From a bacterium 210917-DFI.7.65 (GTDB lineage Bacteria > Bacillota > Clostridia > Oscillospirales > Oscillospiraceae): a stretch of DNA of 64,000 nt. Positions 34,946 through 42,861 of the stretch are shown one piece after another. The first letter of the stretch is position 1. Each line of letters starts with the position of its first letter. The position numbers and the translations under genes are program-made. The notes under the pieces were generated by a model that saw only the letters and a list, made by a program, of their open reading frames with translations, made no database searches and had not been told where the DNA came from. Where the stretch lies: positions 617,926 through 681,925 of the forward strand of contig JAJCJJ010000001.1 of the NCBI GenBank assembly GCA_020555865.1. Reading direction: 5' to 3'.

Positions 34946-35590
34946 TCATTTGATCTTATTCGCTTTGGCAAAATCGCAGTCTTTTTTCAAAAGACACCTG
35001 TCGCAGACGGGGCCGCGGGCCATACAGACCGCCCGGCCGTGCAGCACCATACGGTGACAGAAATCGCTGCTCTCCTCCGGAGGGAGCACGGCGCGCAGTT
35101 GCTTTTCCACCTGAACGGGGTCTTTGCTGCCGTCGGTCAGGCCCAGCCGGCCGGTGATGCGGATGCAGTGAGTGTCGGCCACTACGGCAGGCTTGTGGAA
35201 GATGTCGCCCAGAACCAAATTGGCGGTTTTACGGCCCACGCCGGGCAGGGCGGTGAGCGCTTCCATCGTGTCGGGCACTTTGCCGCCGTGCTGTTCCAGC
35301 AGCATCCGGGCGCAGGCCACCAGATCCCGGGCCTTGGTCTGATAGAGGCCGCAGGAGTGGATGATCCTGCCCACGTCCTCCACAGATGCTTCGGCCAGCG
35401 CTTCCAGCGTGGGATAGGTGGAAAACAGTTCCGGTGTTACCTGGTTTACCCGGGCGTCGGTACATTGGGCGGACAGACGCGTGGCAAACAGCAGTTCGTA
35501 GTCTTTTTGGTAGGTCAGCGAACAGACGGCGTCTGGGTAAAGTACCTTCAAATTCTCGATAATACGCAGGACTGTGCTTTTTCGTTTCAT
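34946..35590 (-). CDS. nth: Endonuclease III
   Basis: A 214-residue DNA glycosylase/AP lyase that removes oxidised pyrimidines. The helix-hairpin-helix motif LPGVGRKTANLVLGD carries the catalytic K121, and D139 lies in VADTHC. The [4Fe-4S] loop uses C189, C196, C199 and C205 (C-x6-C-x2-C-x5-C). Length and order match the family exactly. It appears to be transcribed alone, with its own terminator. Confidence 0.97.
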   Translation of the reverse strand: MKRKSTVLRIIENLKVLYPDAVCSLTYQKDYELLFATRLSAQCTDARVNQVTPELFSTYPTLEALAEASVEDVGRIIHSCGLYQTKARDLVACARMLLEQHGGKVPDTMEALTALPGVGRKTANLVLGDIFHKPAVVADTHCIRITGRLGLTDGSKDPVQVEKQLRAVLPPEESSDFCHRMVLHGRAVCMARGPVCDRCLLKKDCDFAKANKIK

Positions 35591-35686
35591 GGCGTCGGTA
35601 TCCTTTCCTCTGTGTTCTTTGTGTCAGCATACTACAAATTTTGGCAAAATGCGAGAGGAAAAGCAGATGCAAAGCGAAAAAAAGTG

Positions 35687-35695
35687 TGCTATAAT
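35687..35695 (+). promoter_or_regulatory. Extended -10 promoter upstream of rarA
   Basis: TGCTATAAT, a perfect -10 (35690-35695) with TG one base upstream. The -35 is weak. It implies a leader of about 150 bases. Confidence 0.5.
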
Positions 35696-35853
35696 ACATT
35701 CCAAAAACAATGGAGCGGTTGGAGGGACGGTAGCAGTACGTTCCCGAAAAAAACGCCGTCCGCGAAAGCGCAGCGGCAGGGGCTGCTCATTTTGCAGTTT
35801 CCTGGAGAAACAAGCGGCACGCTGCAAGAGTGTGAGGAAGGGAGGCGCGTGGC

Positions 35854-37119
35854 ATGGAACGTCCTTTGGCCGATGAAATCCGGCCGCAGAGTCTGGATGA
35901 AGTGGTAGGGCAAAAGCATCTTCTGGGAGAAAGCGGCCTTCTGCGCCGCATTATTGAAAGCGGAACAGCGGCCAATATGATTTTTTACGGCCCACCGGGC
36001 ACGGGGAAAACCACCCTGGCCAACCTGATCGCCGCCAAAACAAAGAAACGTCTCTATAAACTTAACGCCACTACGGCGTCGATTTCTGATATTAAGGAAA
36101 TCCTTGCCGATGTGGGGACGCTGCTGACGCCTGGCGGCATTTTGCTGTATCTGGACGAAATTCAGTATTTCAATAAAAAACAGCAGCAAACGCTGCTGGA
36201 ATTTATGGAAAACGGATCTGTCACATTAATTGCCTCCACCACAGAAAACCCGTATTTTTATGTGTATTCGGCGCTGCTGAGCCGCAGTACGGTCTTTGAA
36301 TTCAAGCCGGTTTGCGCGGAAGAACTGACGGATGCGCTGCGCCGGGCCCTTGCGAAAATGGAAGAGCGCCTGGGCCTTGCGGTGCAGTGCAGTGATGCGG
36401 TGCTGCTGGACATTGCTCGCGCCTGCGGCGGGGATGTGCGCAAGGGCGTTTCCGCCATCGAGCTGCTCTGCCGCGCCGGCGTGCCGCAAAATGGTGTGAT
36501 CCTGCTTACGGCGGGGGACGCGGCTCAGGCCGCCCAGCGCAGCGCCATGCGTTATGACCGGGATGGAGACAATCACTATGATCTTCTCTCTGCGCTGCAG
36601 AAGTCCATTCGCGGTTCCGATCCGGATGCTGCGGTGTATTATCTGGCCCGGCTTTTGGAGGCAGGGGACCTTTTGTCTCCCTGCCGCCGCTTGCTGGTGA
36701 TCGCCGCGGAGGACGTGGGGCTGGCTTATCCGCAGGCGATTTCCATTGTCAAAGCATGTGTGGACGCGGCGCTGCAGTTGGGGCTGCCGGAGGCGCGGCT
36801 GCCGCTGGCCGAAGCGGCGGTGCTGATGGCCACGGCACCCAAATCCAATTCTGCCCATAATGCCATCCTTGCCGCCATGGAGGATGTACGCCGCGGCCGC
36901 ACCGGTGATATCCCGCGCCATCTGAAAAATGTGCATGCCGATTCTGCTGGCGCAGAACGCGGCCCTGGCTACCGCTATCCCCATGATTTCCCGAACCACT
37001 ATGTAGCTCAGCAATACCTGCCCGACGATATGGCCGGCGTTCAATATTATGAATACGGCGAAAACAAAACCGAACAGGCGGCGCGGAAATACTGGGAGAA
37101 CATCAAGGCGCAGCGTTGA
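35854..37119 (+). CDS. rarA: Replication-associated recombination protein RarA (MgsA), AAA+ ATPase
   Basis: A 421-residue clamp-loader-like ATPase acting at stalled replication forks. The start MERPLADEIRPQSLDEVVGQ is typical. Walker A is YGPPGTGKTTLAN (around residue 46), Walker B ILLYLDEIQYF, and the arginine-finger region LLSRSTVFEFKP follows. DRDGDNHYDLLSALQKSIRG and the C-terminal tetramerisation domain with PKSNSAHNAI and GYRYPHDFPNHYV are diagnostic. GGGAGG precedes the ATG. Confidence 0.97.
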   Translation: MERPLADEIRPQSLDEVVGQKHLLGESGLLRRIIESGTAANMIFYGPPGTGKTTLANLIAAKTKKRLYKLNATTASISDIKEILADVGTLLTPGGILLYLDEIQYFNKKQQQTLLEFMENGSVTLIASTTENPYFYVYSALLSRSTVFEFKPVCAEELTDALRRALAKMEERLGLAVQCSDAVLLDIARACGGDVRKGVSAIELLCRAGVPQNGVILLTAGDAAQAAQRSAMRYDRDGDNHYDLLSALQKSIRGSDPDAAVYYLARLLEAGDLLSPCRRLLVIAAEDVGLAYPQAISIVKACVDAALQLGLPEARLPLAEAAVLMATAPKSNSAHNAILAAMEDVRRGRTGDIPRHLKNVHADSAGAERGPGYRYPHDFPNHYVAQQYLPDDMAGVQYYEYGENKTEQAARKYWENIKAQR

Positions 37120-37127
37120 CGCTTTTT

Positions 37128-38036
37128 TCAGTAATAGGACCAGCCGGATATATTTCCCGCTGTAATTTTATATTGCAGCGGCGCGGCGGCGGGGCAGGCG
37201 GGCAGCCGACCGATCACATGGAGTTTGATCTTGTGCTTGTCAGGCAGCAGCGCTTTGATAAGAACCGATACCCGTTCGCCTTCCTGAAGAGTGTCGTCCG
37301 TTTCGGCGAGGCCAGTGAGATTGGGCGTCAGTTCAATGAAAACTCCATAGCTTTTAATGCCACGCACCACCCCGGTGATCGTTTCGCCTGCCTGGAACTG
37401 TGCGGCGTTTTCTGCCCAGGTACCCAATAGCTCCTTATGCGTTAACAGCAGCCGTCCTGCTGCGCGGTCGATTTTTCGAACGGCGGCGCAAATAGGCTGA
37501 TGGGGAGAAAAACGTTCGGCTGGGTGCTGGATGCGGGATACGGAGATCTGGCGAATGGGCAGCAGTGCGATGATGCCGCAGCCCACGTCGGCAAAGACCC
37601 CGATGGGAGCCATCGAGGATACCGAGGCGGGAATAACATCGCCTTCCTGTACTGTGTCGAGCAGATAGGAGAGCGCTTTGTCCTGTATCCCCCTGCGGGA
37701 CAGTTCCAGCAGCGTCTGGCCTTCGTCATTGCTGCATATGTTCCGGATCGTGCAGCATACGGTTTTGCCGACCAGGGACAATACGGCGATTTCTTTTTCA
37801 GCGCCGCTGACGGCGGCGCTGATGGCATCGCTTCGACGGATCACGGCGGGGAACGGGCCGATGGTGCCGTACAAATCGTGTTTTGCATCGCAGCGTGCCA
37901 CAGTCATTTCCAGCGGCGTTTCTTCGCGGCAATATTTTTTCGCGTCGCTCACGGTGAGCAGCGCCTCGGCATTTTTGCGGTAGCTTTCGTTCCTTCCTTC
38001 GGGAAGGTAAGGGCGGTTTAATAACAATTTGATCAT
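37128..38036 (-). CDS. S1 RNA-binding domain protein
   Basis: A 302-residue protein with two S1-type OB folds, about residues 130-200 (VQEGDVIPASVSSMAPIGVF, then ADVGCGIIALLP) and 215-285 (FQAGETITGVVRGIKSYGVF, then IELTPNLTGLAE). The N-terminal third is not an S1 repeat and resembles clostridial RpsA-like proteins lacking the full set of repeats. It probably binds RNA in the cytoplasm, in translation or mRNA handling. The start is weakly supported (CAGG directly before ATG). Its stop is 8 bases from the convergent rarA stop. Confidence 0.8.
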   Translation of the reverse strand: MIKLLLNRPYLPEGRNESYRKNAEALLTVSDAKKYCREETPLEMTVARCDAKHDLYGTIGPFPAVIRRSDAISAAVSGAEKEIAVLSLVGKTVCCTIRNICSNDEGQTLLELSRRGIQDKALSYLLDTVQEGDVIPASVSSMAPIGVFADVGCGIIALLPIRQISVSRIQHPAERFSPHQPICAAVRKIDRAAGRLLLTHKELLGTWAENAAQFQAGETITGVVRGIKSYGVFIELTPNLTGLAETDDTLQEGERVSVLIKALLPDKHKIKLHVIGRLPACPAAAPLQYKITAGNISGWSYY

Positions 38037-38127
38037 CCTGTCTGCCGTTTCAGGGCATGAAATAAAGATTGATATACCACTATATGCGCCCTTCGGCGCG
38101 AAATTGAATCATAAAGGATTGGAAAAA

Positions 38128-38319
38128 ATGGATCTGCATCTGAATGACCGTGTGGAACTGAAAAAACAGCATCCCTGCGGCTGCAAAACCGGCGTGATCA
38201 CCCGTGTGGGGATGGACATCAAATGGCGCTGCGAAGGCTGCGGGCGGGAGATCATGCTGCCGCGCAGCAAAGCGGAAAAAAGCATCAAATGCATTCTGGA
38301 AGGAGATGCAGGGCAATGA
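38128..38319 (+). CDS. DUF951 family small zinc-ribbon-like protein
   Basis: A 63-residue protein starting [20 protein letters not shown] with an AAAGGA site. It ends with [20 protein letters not shown]. Four Cys residues in C-G-C and C-x2-C pairs suggest metal binding. The family is conserved across Bacillota, often near chromosome partition and translation genes; its function is unknown. The stop overlaps the hisC start (ATGA). Confidence 0.88.
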   Translation: MDLHLNDRVELKKQHPCGCKTGVITRVGMDIKWRCEGCGREIMLPRSKAEKSIKCILEGDAGQ

Positions 38320-39380
38320 ATTCTTATTGGAGCCGGCGCCTGGCGCACCTTGTGCCGTATGTTCCCGGCGAGCAGCCGGAAGAAGGCTCATTTATCAAGC
38401 TGAATACAAATGAAAACCCGTATCCGCCCTCCCCCCGAGTGCTGGAAGCTATCGCCGCAGCGGCAGACGGGGCGCTGCGGCGGTATCCAAAACCGGAATG
38501 CGGCGACCTGCGCGACGCGATTGCTGAATTTTACGGACTCGGCCCGGAGCAGGTGTTTGTGGGCAATGGGTCGGATGAGGTGTTGGCCTTGGCCTTCCTG
38601 GCGTTTTTTGCCCCGGAGGACCGGATTGCCTTTCCAAAGATCAGTTACAGCTTCTATCCGGTCTACGCTGATTTGTTTGCTGTTCCTTACGATGCCGTAG
38701 CGCTGCGGGAGGATTTTTCGCTGGATGCCGGAGTGTTTGCAGGGGACTATAAGGGCATCGTGTTTGCCAATCCCAATGCCCCCACCGGGATGGCGATGCC
38801 TCTGGATCAGGTGGAGCAGATTCTGCGCGAGCACACCGCTGCCTTGGTGGTGGTGGATGAGGCCTATGTGGATTTCGGGGGCGAAAGCGCTGTCGGGCTG
38901 GTGGAGCGCTACCCCAATCTGCTGGTGGTGCAGACTTTTTCCAAGTCTCGGTCGCTGGCGGGGCTGCGTATCGGGTTCGCCATGGGGCAGCAGCCTCTCA
39001 TTGAAGCGCTGAGTACGGTAAAAAATTCCTTTAATTCTTACACGCTGGACCGCCTGGCTCAGGCAGGGGCGGCTGCTGCGATGCGGGATCGGGCGTATTT
39101 TGAGGATACCTGCCGCCGCATCGTCGCTACCCGGGAGCGAAGTGCGCAGGCACTGAAAGAACTGGGTTTTTTTGTGCTCCCGTCCAAAACAAATTTCCTG
39201 TTTGCGGCGCATCCGGAACAGGATGCCGGCGCACTGTTTGCGGCGCTGCGGGAACGGAAAATCCTGGTGCGCTATTTTAACACTCCGGGAATTGACCGTT
39301 TTCTGCGCATTACGGTGGGCACAGATGCGGAAATGGATGCGCTGTTGTCTGCGCTGGGCGATAGTTTGAAAGCAATATGA
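38316..39380 (+). CDS. hisC: Histidinol-phosphate aminotransferase
   Basis: A 354-residue PLP enzyme that makes histidinol phosphate from imidazole-acetol phosphate. [71 protein letters not shown] and the lysine site [16 protein letters not shown] (K210) all match HisC. The arginine in [10 protein letters not shown] near the end completes the active site. It lies outside any visible his operon; it could also serve aromatic amino acid transamination. It is translationally coupled to the DUF951 gene. Confidence 0.93.
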   Translation: MNSYWSRRLAHLVPYVPGEQPEEGSFIKLNTNENPYPPSPRVLEAIAAAADGALRRYPKPECGDLRDAIAEFYGLGPEQVFVGNGSDEVLALAFLAFFAPEDRIAFPKISYSFYPVYADLFAVPYDAVALREDFSLDAGVFAGDYKGIVFANPNAPTGMAMPLDQVEQILREHTAALVVVDEAYVDFGGESAVGLVERYPNLLVVQTFSKSRSLAGLRIGFAMGQQPLIEALSTVKNSFNSYTLDRLAQAGAAAAMRDRAYFEDTCRRIVATRERSAQALKELGFFVLPSKTNFLFAAHPEQDAGALFAALRERKILVRYFNTPGIDRFLRITVGTDAEMDALLSALGDSLKAI

Positions 39381-39394
39381 GGGAAGTGTGACAT

Positions 39395-39431
39395 CCGCCG
39401 CATACTCTTTGGAGTATGCGGCGGTTTTTTT
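39395..39431 (+). terminator. Strong terminator after hisC
   Basis: CCGCCGCATACTC (39395-39407) pairs perfectly with 39412-39424, loop TTTG, then seven T. Confidence 0.92.
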
Positions 39432-39523
39432 CGTTCTGGCGAAATCCTGCGCCTTTTGGCGCGCCCCTTTTGCGACGCTTTTTCAGAAAACAAGCTATTA
39501 TACTGTTCTTCGGGTGAGTTTGA

Positions 39524-40387
39524 ATGGTCATTTACATAGACAGCGTTTTTCTGCTCAATGCGTTGCTCGATGGTCTGCTGCTGTATTTTACGGGCTATCT
39601 TGCCGGCGCAGAACGAAAATTTTATCGCCTGCTTCCCACAGCTGCGCTGGGCGGATTTTATGCGGCGGCAGTGTTTTTTCCCTGGGGCGTGTTTTTGGGG
39701 TGGCCGCCGTGCAAACTTCTGTTTGGAGGACTGCTGGTGCTGCTCTGCTACGGCTGGGGAGAGTGCTTCTGGCGCTTGTGTCTGGTGTTTTTTGCCTTGT
39801 CGTGTGTGCTGGCTGGAAGTGTGATCGCCTGCGGTTTTTGGATGCAGACGCAGTATTATGTTCGCGGGGCGTATCTCCTGCCTGTGCAGTTCGGCCTGCT
39901 TTTTTGCAGCGCGGCGCTGTGTTTCGGCGCGCTGTGGCTTTTTTCGCGGGGGAGGCTGCATCATGCCGTATTGGGGGAGCTGACGGAGGCGGAGTGCGAG
40001 ATCATGGGAACGCGCGTGCATCTGCGCGTGCTGCGCGACAGCGGGAATACGCTATGCGATCCGCTGACCGGCGCGCCGGTGCTGGTGGCGGAGGGGACAC
40101 GGTTTGCTTCATCCTGGCCGGAAGCGGCACGCCCCTATTTGGCGCAGCCTTTTTTGGAACGCCCGGAGGAGGCGCTGGAAGCGCTGCGCTGCGTGGAAAA
40201 TGCACCGAAGCTGCGGTTGCTGCCCTTTCGCAGCGTGGGTACGGCCTCCGGGTTGTTGCTGGGATATACGGCGGAGCATGTCCGGATCGGCTGCTGGAAA
40301 GCCGAACGCGTTACTGTGGCGCTCTCGCCTACGCCGGTATCGGAAGGGCAGGAGTATGATGCGCTGTGGGGCGGACCAGTGGAATGA
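39524..40387 (+). CDS. spoIIGA: Sigma-E processing peptidase SpoIIGA
   Basis: A 287-residue membrane aspartic protease that activates pro-sigma-E in the mother cell on a signal from the forespore. The N-terminal half has five hydrophobic helices beginning [20 protein letters not shown]. The C-terminal protease domain carries the catalytic D172 in [15 protein letters not shown], the fixed motif of the family. [20 protein letters not shown] is also conserved. The gene lies 25 bases before sigE, the universal order. Confidence 0.93.
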   Translation: MVIYIDSVFLLNALLDGLLLYFTGYLAGAERKFYRLLPTAALGGFYAAAVFFPWGVFLGWPPCKLLFGGLLVLLCYGWGECFWRLCLVFFALSCVLAGSVIACGFWMQTQYYVRGAYLLPVQFGLLFCSAALCFGALWLFSRGRLHHAVLGELTEAECEIMGTRVHLRVLRDSGNTLCDPLTGAPVLVAEGTRFASSWPEAARPYLAQPFLERPEEALEALRCVENAPKLRLLPFRSVGTASGLLLGYTAEHVRIGCWKAERVTVALSPTPVSEGQEYDALWGGPVE

Positions 40388-40412
40388 AGGACAGAAAGGA
40401 AAAGGCAATATT

Positions 40413-41144
40413 ATGGGAAATCTGAAACAAAGGCTGCAAAAACTCTGGAACCGGTTGGGTGCCCTTTGGAACAGGCTGCACCGTCCTGCACCGGGAAAAA
40501 TTATGTATATCGGCGGAACGGATCCGCTGCCGCCGCCGCTGCCGCGGCAGGAGGAAGCCCTGCTGCTGAAACGGCTGGACGAGGGGGATGAGACAGTCAA
40601 ATCTACCCTGATCGAACGCAATCTGCGTCTGGTTGTCTATATCGCCCGACGTTTTGAGAATACGGGCATTAATATTGAAGATCTGATCTCTATTGGCACC
40701 ATCGGACTAATCAAAGGAATCAACACGTTTTGCAGCGATAAAAACATCAAGCTGGCCACCTACTGTTCCCGCTGCATCGAAAACGAGATTCTGATGTATT
40801 TGCGCAAAAGCGCGCCGCAGAAAGCAGAGGTCTCTTTTGACGAACCGTTGAATACTGATTGGGATGGCAACGAACTGCTCCTTTCGGACATTTTGGGTAC
40901 GGACGGGGACATTGTCATGCGTCCCATTGAGGAAGATGTAGACCGAAAACTTCTGCATCAGGCGCTGGAAAAGTTGTCGGAGCGGGAAAAGGAAATCATC
41001 ACCATGCGTTTCGGCCTGGGCGGCGGGCAGGAGCAAACCCAGAAGGAGTGCGCCGACCGGCTGGGGATCTCGCAGTCTTATATTTCACGGCTCGAGAAAA
41101 AAATTATCGCAAAGCTGAAAAAGGAGATTTTAAAGTTGAGCTGA
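40413..41144 (+). CDS. sigE: RNA polymerase sporulation sigma factor SigE (pro-form)
   Basis: A 243-residue sigma-70 family factor. The N-terminal pro-sequence (about 27 residues, [12 protein letters not shown] region, then [13 protein letters not shown]) precedes region 2 ([20 protein letters not shown] and [15 protein letters not shown]). Region 4 includes [17 protein letters not shown] and the helix-turn-helix [15 protein letters not shown]. After cleavage by SpoIIGA it directs early mother-cell transcription. GAAAGGAAAAGG lies upstream of the ATG. Confidence 0.97.
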   Translation: MGNLKQRLQKLWNRLGALWNRLHRPAPGKIMYIGGTDPLPPPLPRQEEALLLKRLDEGDETVKSTLIERNLRLVVYIARRFENTGINIEDLISIGTIGLIKGINTFCSDKNIKLATYCSRCIENEILMYLRKSAPQKAEVSFDEPLNTDWDGNELLLSDILGTDGDIVMRPIEEDVDRKLLHQALEKLSEREKEIITMRFGLGGGQEQTQKECADRLGISQSYISRLEKKIIAKLKKEILKLS

Positions 41145-41279
41145 CTGCGTTCTGCCGCTGTGACAAAAAGCTTTTTTGCTGAAGGGGTGGAAATTTACGG
41201 GAAACCATGTATAATGAAAGAAAATATTCCATTTTCTGGCGAAGTGATGCATATGCAACGGACGGAGGGGATCCAAGTC

Positions 41280-42134
41280 ATGTATGATATAGCCATCTTA
41301 GGCGGTGGGCCGGCAGGATTGTCTGCAGCCATCAATGCCCGCGTCCGGAATAAAACGGTGGCGGTGATATCAAACGCCTGCCAGGACAATCCGCTGTATC
41401 GTTCCGGGCACGTGCCGAATTATCCAGCGCTGCCGGATATTTCCGGTGCCGAGCTCTTGGAGCGCATGCATGCACAGGCCGTGGGGCTTGGCGCAGAATG
41501 GATAGAAAAGCGGCTGATCGCTGCCATGTACGTCGGAAAGAGCTGGATGCTCAGCGCGGCGGAAACCGTTCTGGAGTCTCGTGTACTGATTCTGGCCGGC
41601 GGCATCATCCGGGGAGAAAAATTTCCCGGGGAGCAGCAGTGGATGGGCCGCGGTGTCAGTTACTGCGCCACCTGCGACGGAATGCTTTATCGGAAAAAGC
41701 GTGTGGTGGTATACGGTGAAACAGAAAGCGCGGAACAAGAAGCCAACTATCTCAAAGAGATCGGCTGCATTGTAGTGTATTTATCCCGGAGGCCGGAACA
41801 GGGGAAGCTGGTTGGCACCATTCCTTTTATCCGTATCAAGACGCTGGAATTGGGCGGCGATACGGTGCTTACCCATGTGCTGGCAGATGGAGAAAAGATT
41901 GCCTGCGACGGCGTGTTTTTGCTGCGTGCGTCCGTGGCGCCTATGGATCTGATTCCGGGGCTTGCGATCCAGGATGGCCATATCCGTGTTTCACCGCGGA
42001 TGGAAACGAATTTTCCCGCCTTGTATGCGGCGGGCGACTGTACAGGGCAGCCATATCAAATTGCAAAAGCTGTCGGTGAAGGGCAGGTAGCCGCATTGGC
42101 GGCTGTTTCCTGGCTGGACCGGCGCCCGGAATAA
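41280..42134 (+). CDS. trxB: Thioredoxin reductase-like flavoprotein, probably ferredoxin-dependent type
   Basis: A 284-residue flavoprotein with FAD-binding AILGGGPAGLSAAINA at the start, the redox pair C129-A-T-C132, and a late FAD motif ALYAAGDCTGQPYQIAKA. The second nucleotide-binding site, normally GGGDSA followed by HRRxxxR, reads G146-E-T-E-S-A and YLSRRPEQGK, so NADPH binding looks lost. Clostridial ferredoxin-dependent flavin thioredoxin reductases have this same loss; the assignment is inference from that knowledge. The ATG at 41280 has GGAGGGG upstream. Thioredoxin follows after 54 bases. TATAAT at 41210-41215 may be its -10. Confidence 0.8.
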   Translation: MYDIAILGGGPAGLSAAINARVRNKTVAVISNACQDNPLYRSGHVPNYPALPDISGAELLERMHAQAVGLGAEWIEKRLIAAMYVGKSWMLSAAETVLESRVLILAGGIIRGEKFPGEQQWMGRGVSYCATCDGMLYRKKRVVVYGETESAEQEANYLKEIGCIVVYLSRRPEQGKLVGTIPFIRIKTLELGGDTVLTHVLADGEKIACDGVFLLRASVAPMDLIPGLAIQDGHIRVSPRMETNFPALYAAGDCTGQPYQIAKAVGEGQVAALAAVSWLDRRPE

Positions 42135-42188
42135 AACGAGTATGTTAAGCGAATCATATACAAATAGAAAAAACAGGAGGAATTTATT

Positions 42189-42515
42189 ATGGCAAACGAA
42201 GCAGTGCGGCATTTGAAAGACGCGGAGTTCCGCGCATTCCTGGAGGAGAAAAGCGTAGCGCTGGTGGATTTCTGGGCATCCTGGTGCGGACCCTGCCGCA
42301 TGGTGGGTCCCACGATTGAGCAGCTGGCGCAGGAGTATGAAGGCCGTGCCAGTGTGGGTAAAGTTAATGTGGATGAAGAAGGCGGCCTGGCCGGCGATTT
42401 TGGCGTGATGAGCATCCCCACGGTGGTGCTGTTCAAGGATGGCAAGGAAGTGGAACGCCTGGTGGGTGTGCGTACGATCGAGGAATATAAAGCGATTATC
42501 GACGCTCATCTGTAA
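42189..42515 (+). CDS. trxA: Thioredoxin
   Basis: A 108-residue thioredoxin with the classical WCGPC site in LVDFWASWCGPCRMVGPTIE and the cis-proline loop MSIPTVVLFKDGKEVERLVG. The buried Asp lies in LVDFWA. AGGAGG lies 8 bases upstream of the ATG. It reduces protein disulfides and is the natural substrate of the reductase encoded just upstream. Confidence 0.97.
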   Translation: MANEAVRHLKDAEFRAFLEEKSVALVDFWASWCGPCRMVGPTIEQLAQEYEGRASVGKVNVDEEGGLAGDFGVMSIPTVVLFKDGKEVERLVGVRTIEEYKAIIDAHL

Positions 42516-42636
42516 GCGCGTCTCCCGGCGTTCTCTGCGGACCGGCAGTGCGGTATCGAAATGACAAAATCAGACGGGTTCTTTTGTCGCATCTGTATAA
42601 ATTAGGTGGGCGATGCGGGAAAGTCGTGGAAATTTG

Positions 42637-42665
42637 TTGACAACTTTCGGCAGAGTTGCTATGAT
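42637..42665 (+). promoter_or_regulatory. Promoter of the cooS-hydrogenase operon
   Basis: TTGACA (42637-42642), 17-base spacer, TATGAT (42660-42665) with TGC directly upstream. A consensus-like promoter about 200 bases before the cooS start. Confidence 0.75.
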
Positions 42666-42685
42666 TCGATTAGAATTACTGTAAA

Positions 42686-42777
42686 ATCAGAATAACAGCT
42701 GATATGCAACGGCGTATATCGGTCGTTCAAATGGCATCGAAGCCCAAAAATTTTTCAAAAAGTTTTTGGGCTTTTTT
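42686..42777 (+). promoter_or_regulatory. Attenuator-like leader of cooS with an intrinsic terminator
   Basis: After the predicted start near 42672 come two small hairpins: ATCAG/CTGAT (42686-42703) and ATATGC/GTATAT (42702-42719, loop AACGGC). A full intrinsic terminator follows: AGCCCAAAAATTTTT/AAAAAGTTTTTGGGCT (42741-42772) with T-tract to 42777. Because this lies between promoter and gene, transcription should stop before cooS unless it is antiterminated. The second hairpin's hexaloop has A at position 1 and G at position 4, as in ANTAR target RNAs; the first does not fit. Confidence 0.6.
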
Positions 42778-42861
42778 GTCGCCTTTCGGCGTGTTTGGGG
42801 AAGGGAGAACCCGGAAGCAGGCATGGGGCGGCAAAACGAAATAGAAAGGGGTACTTGGAAA

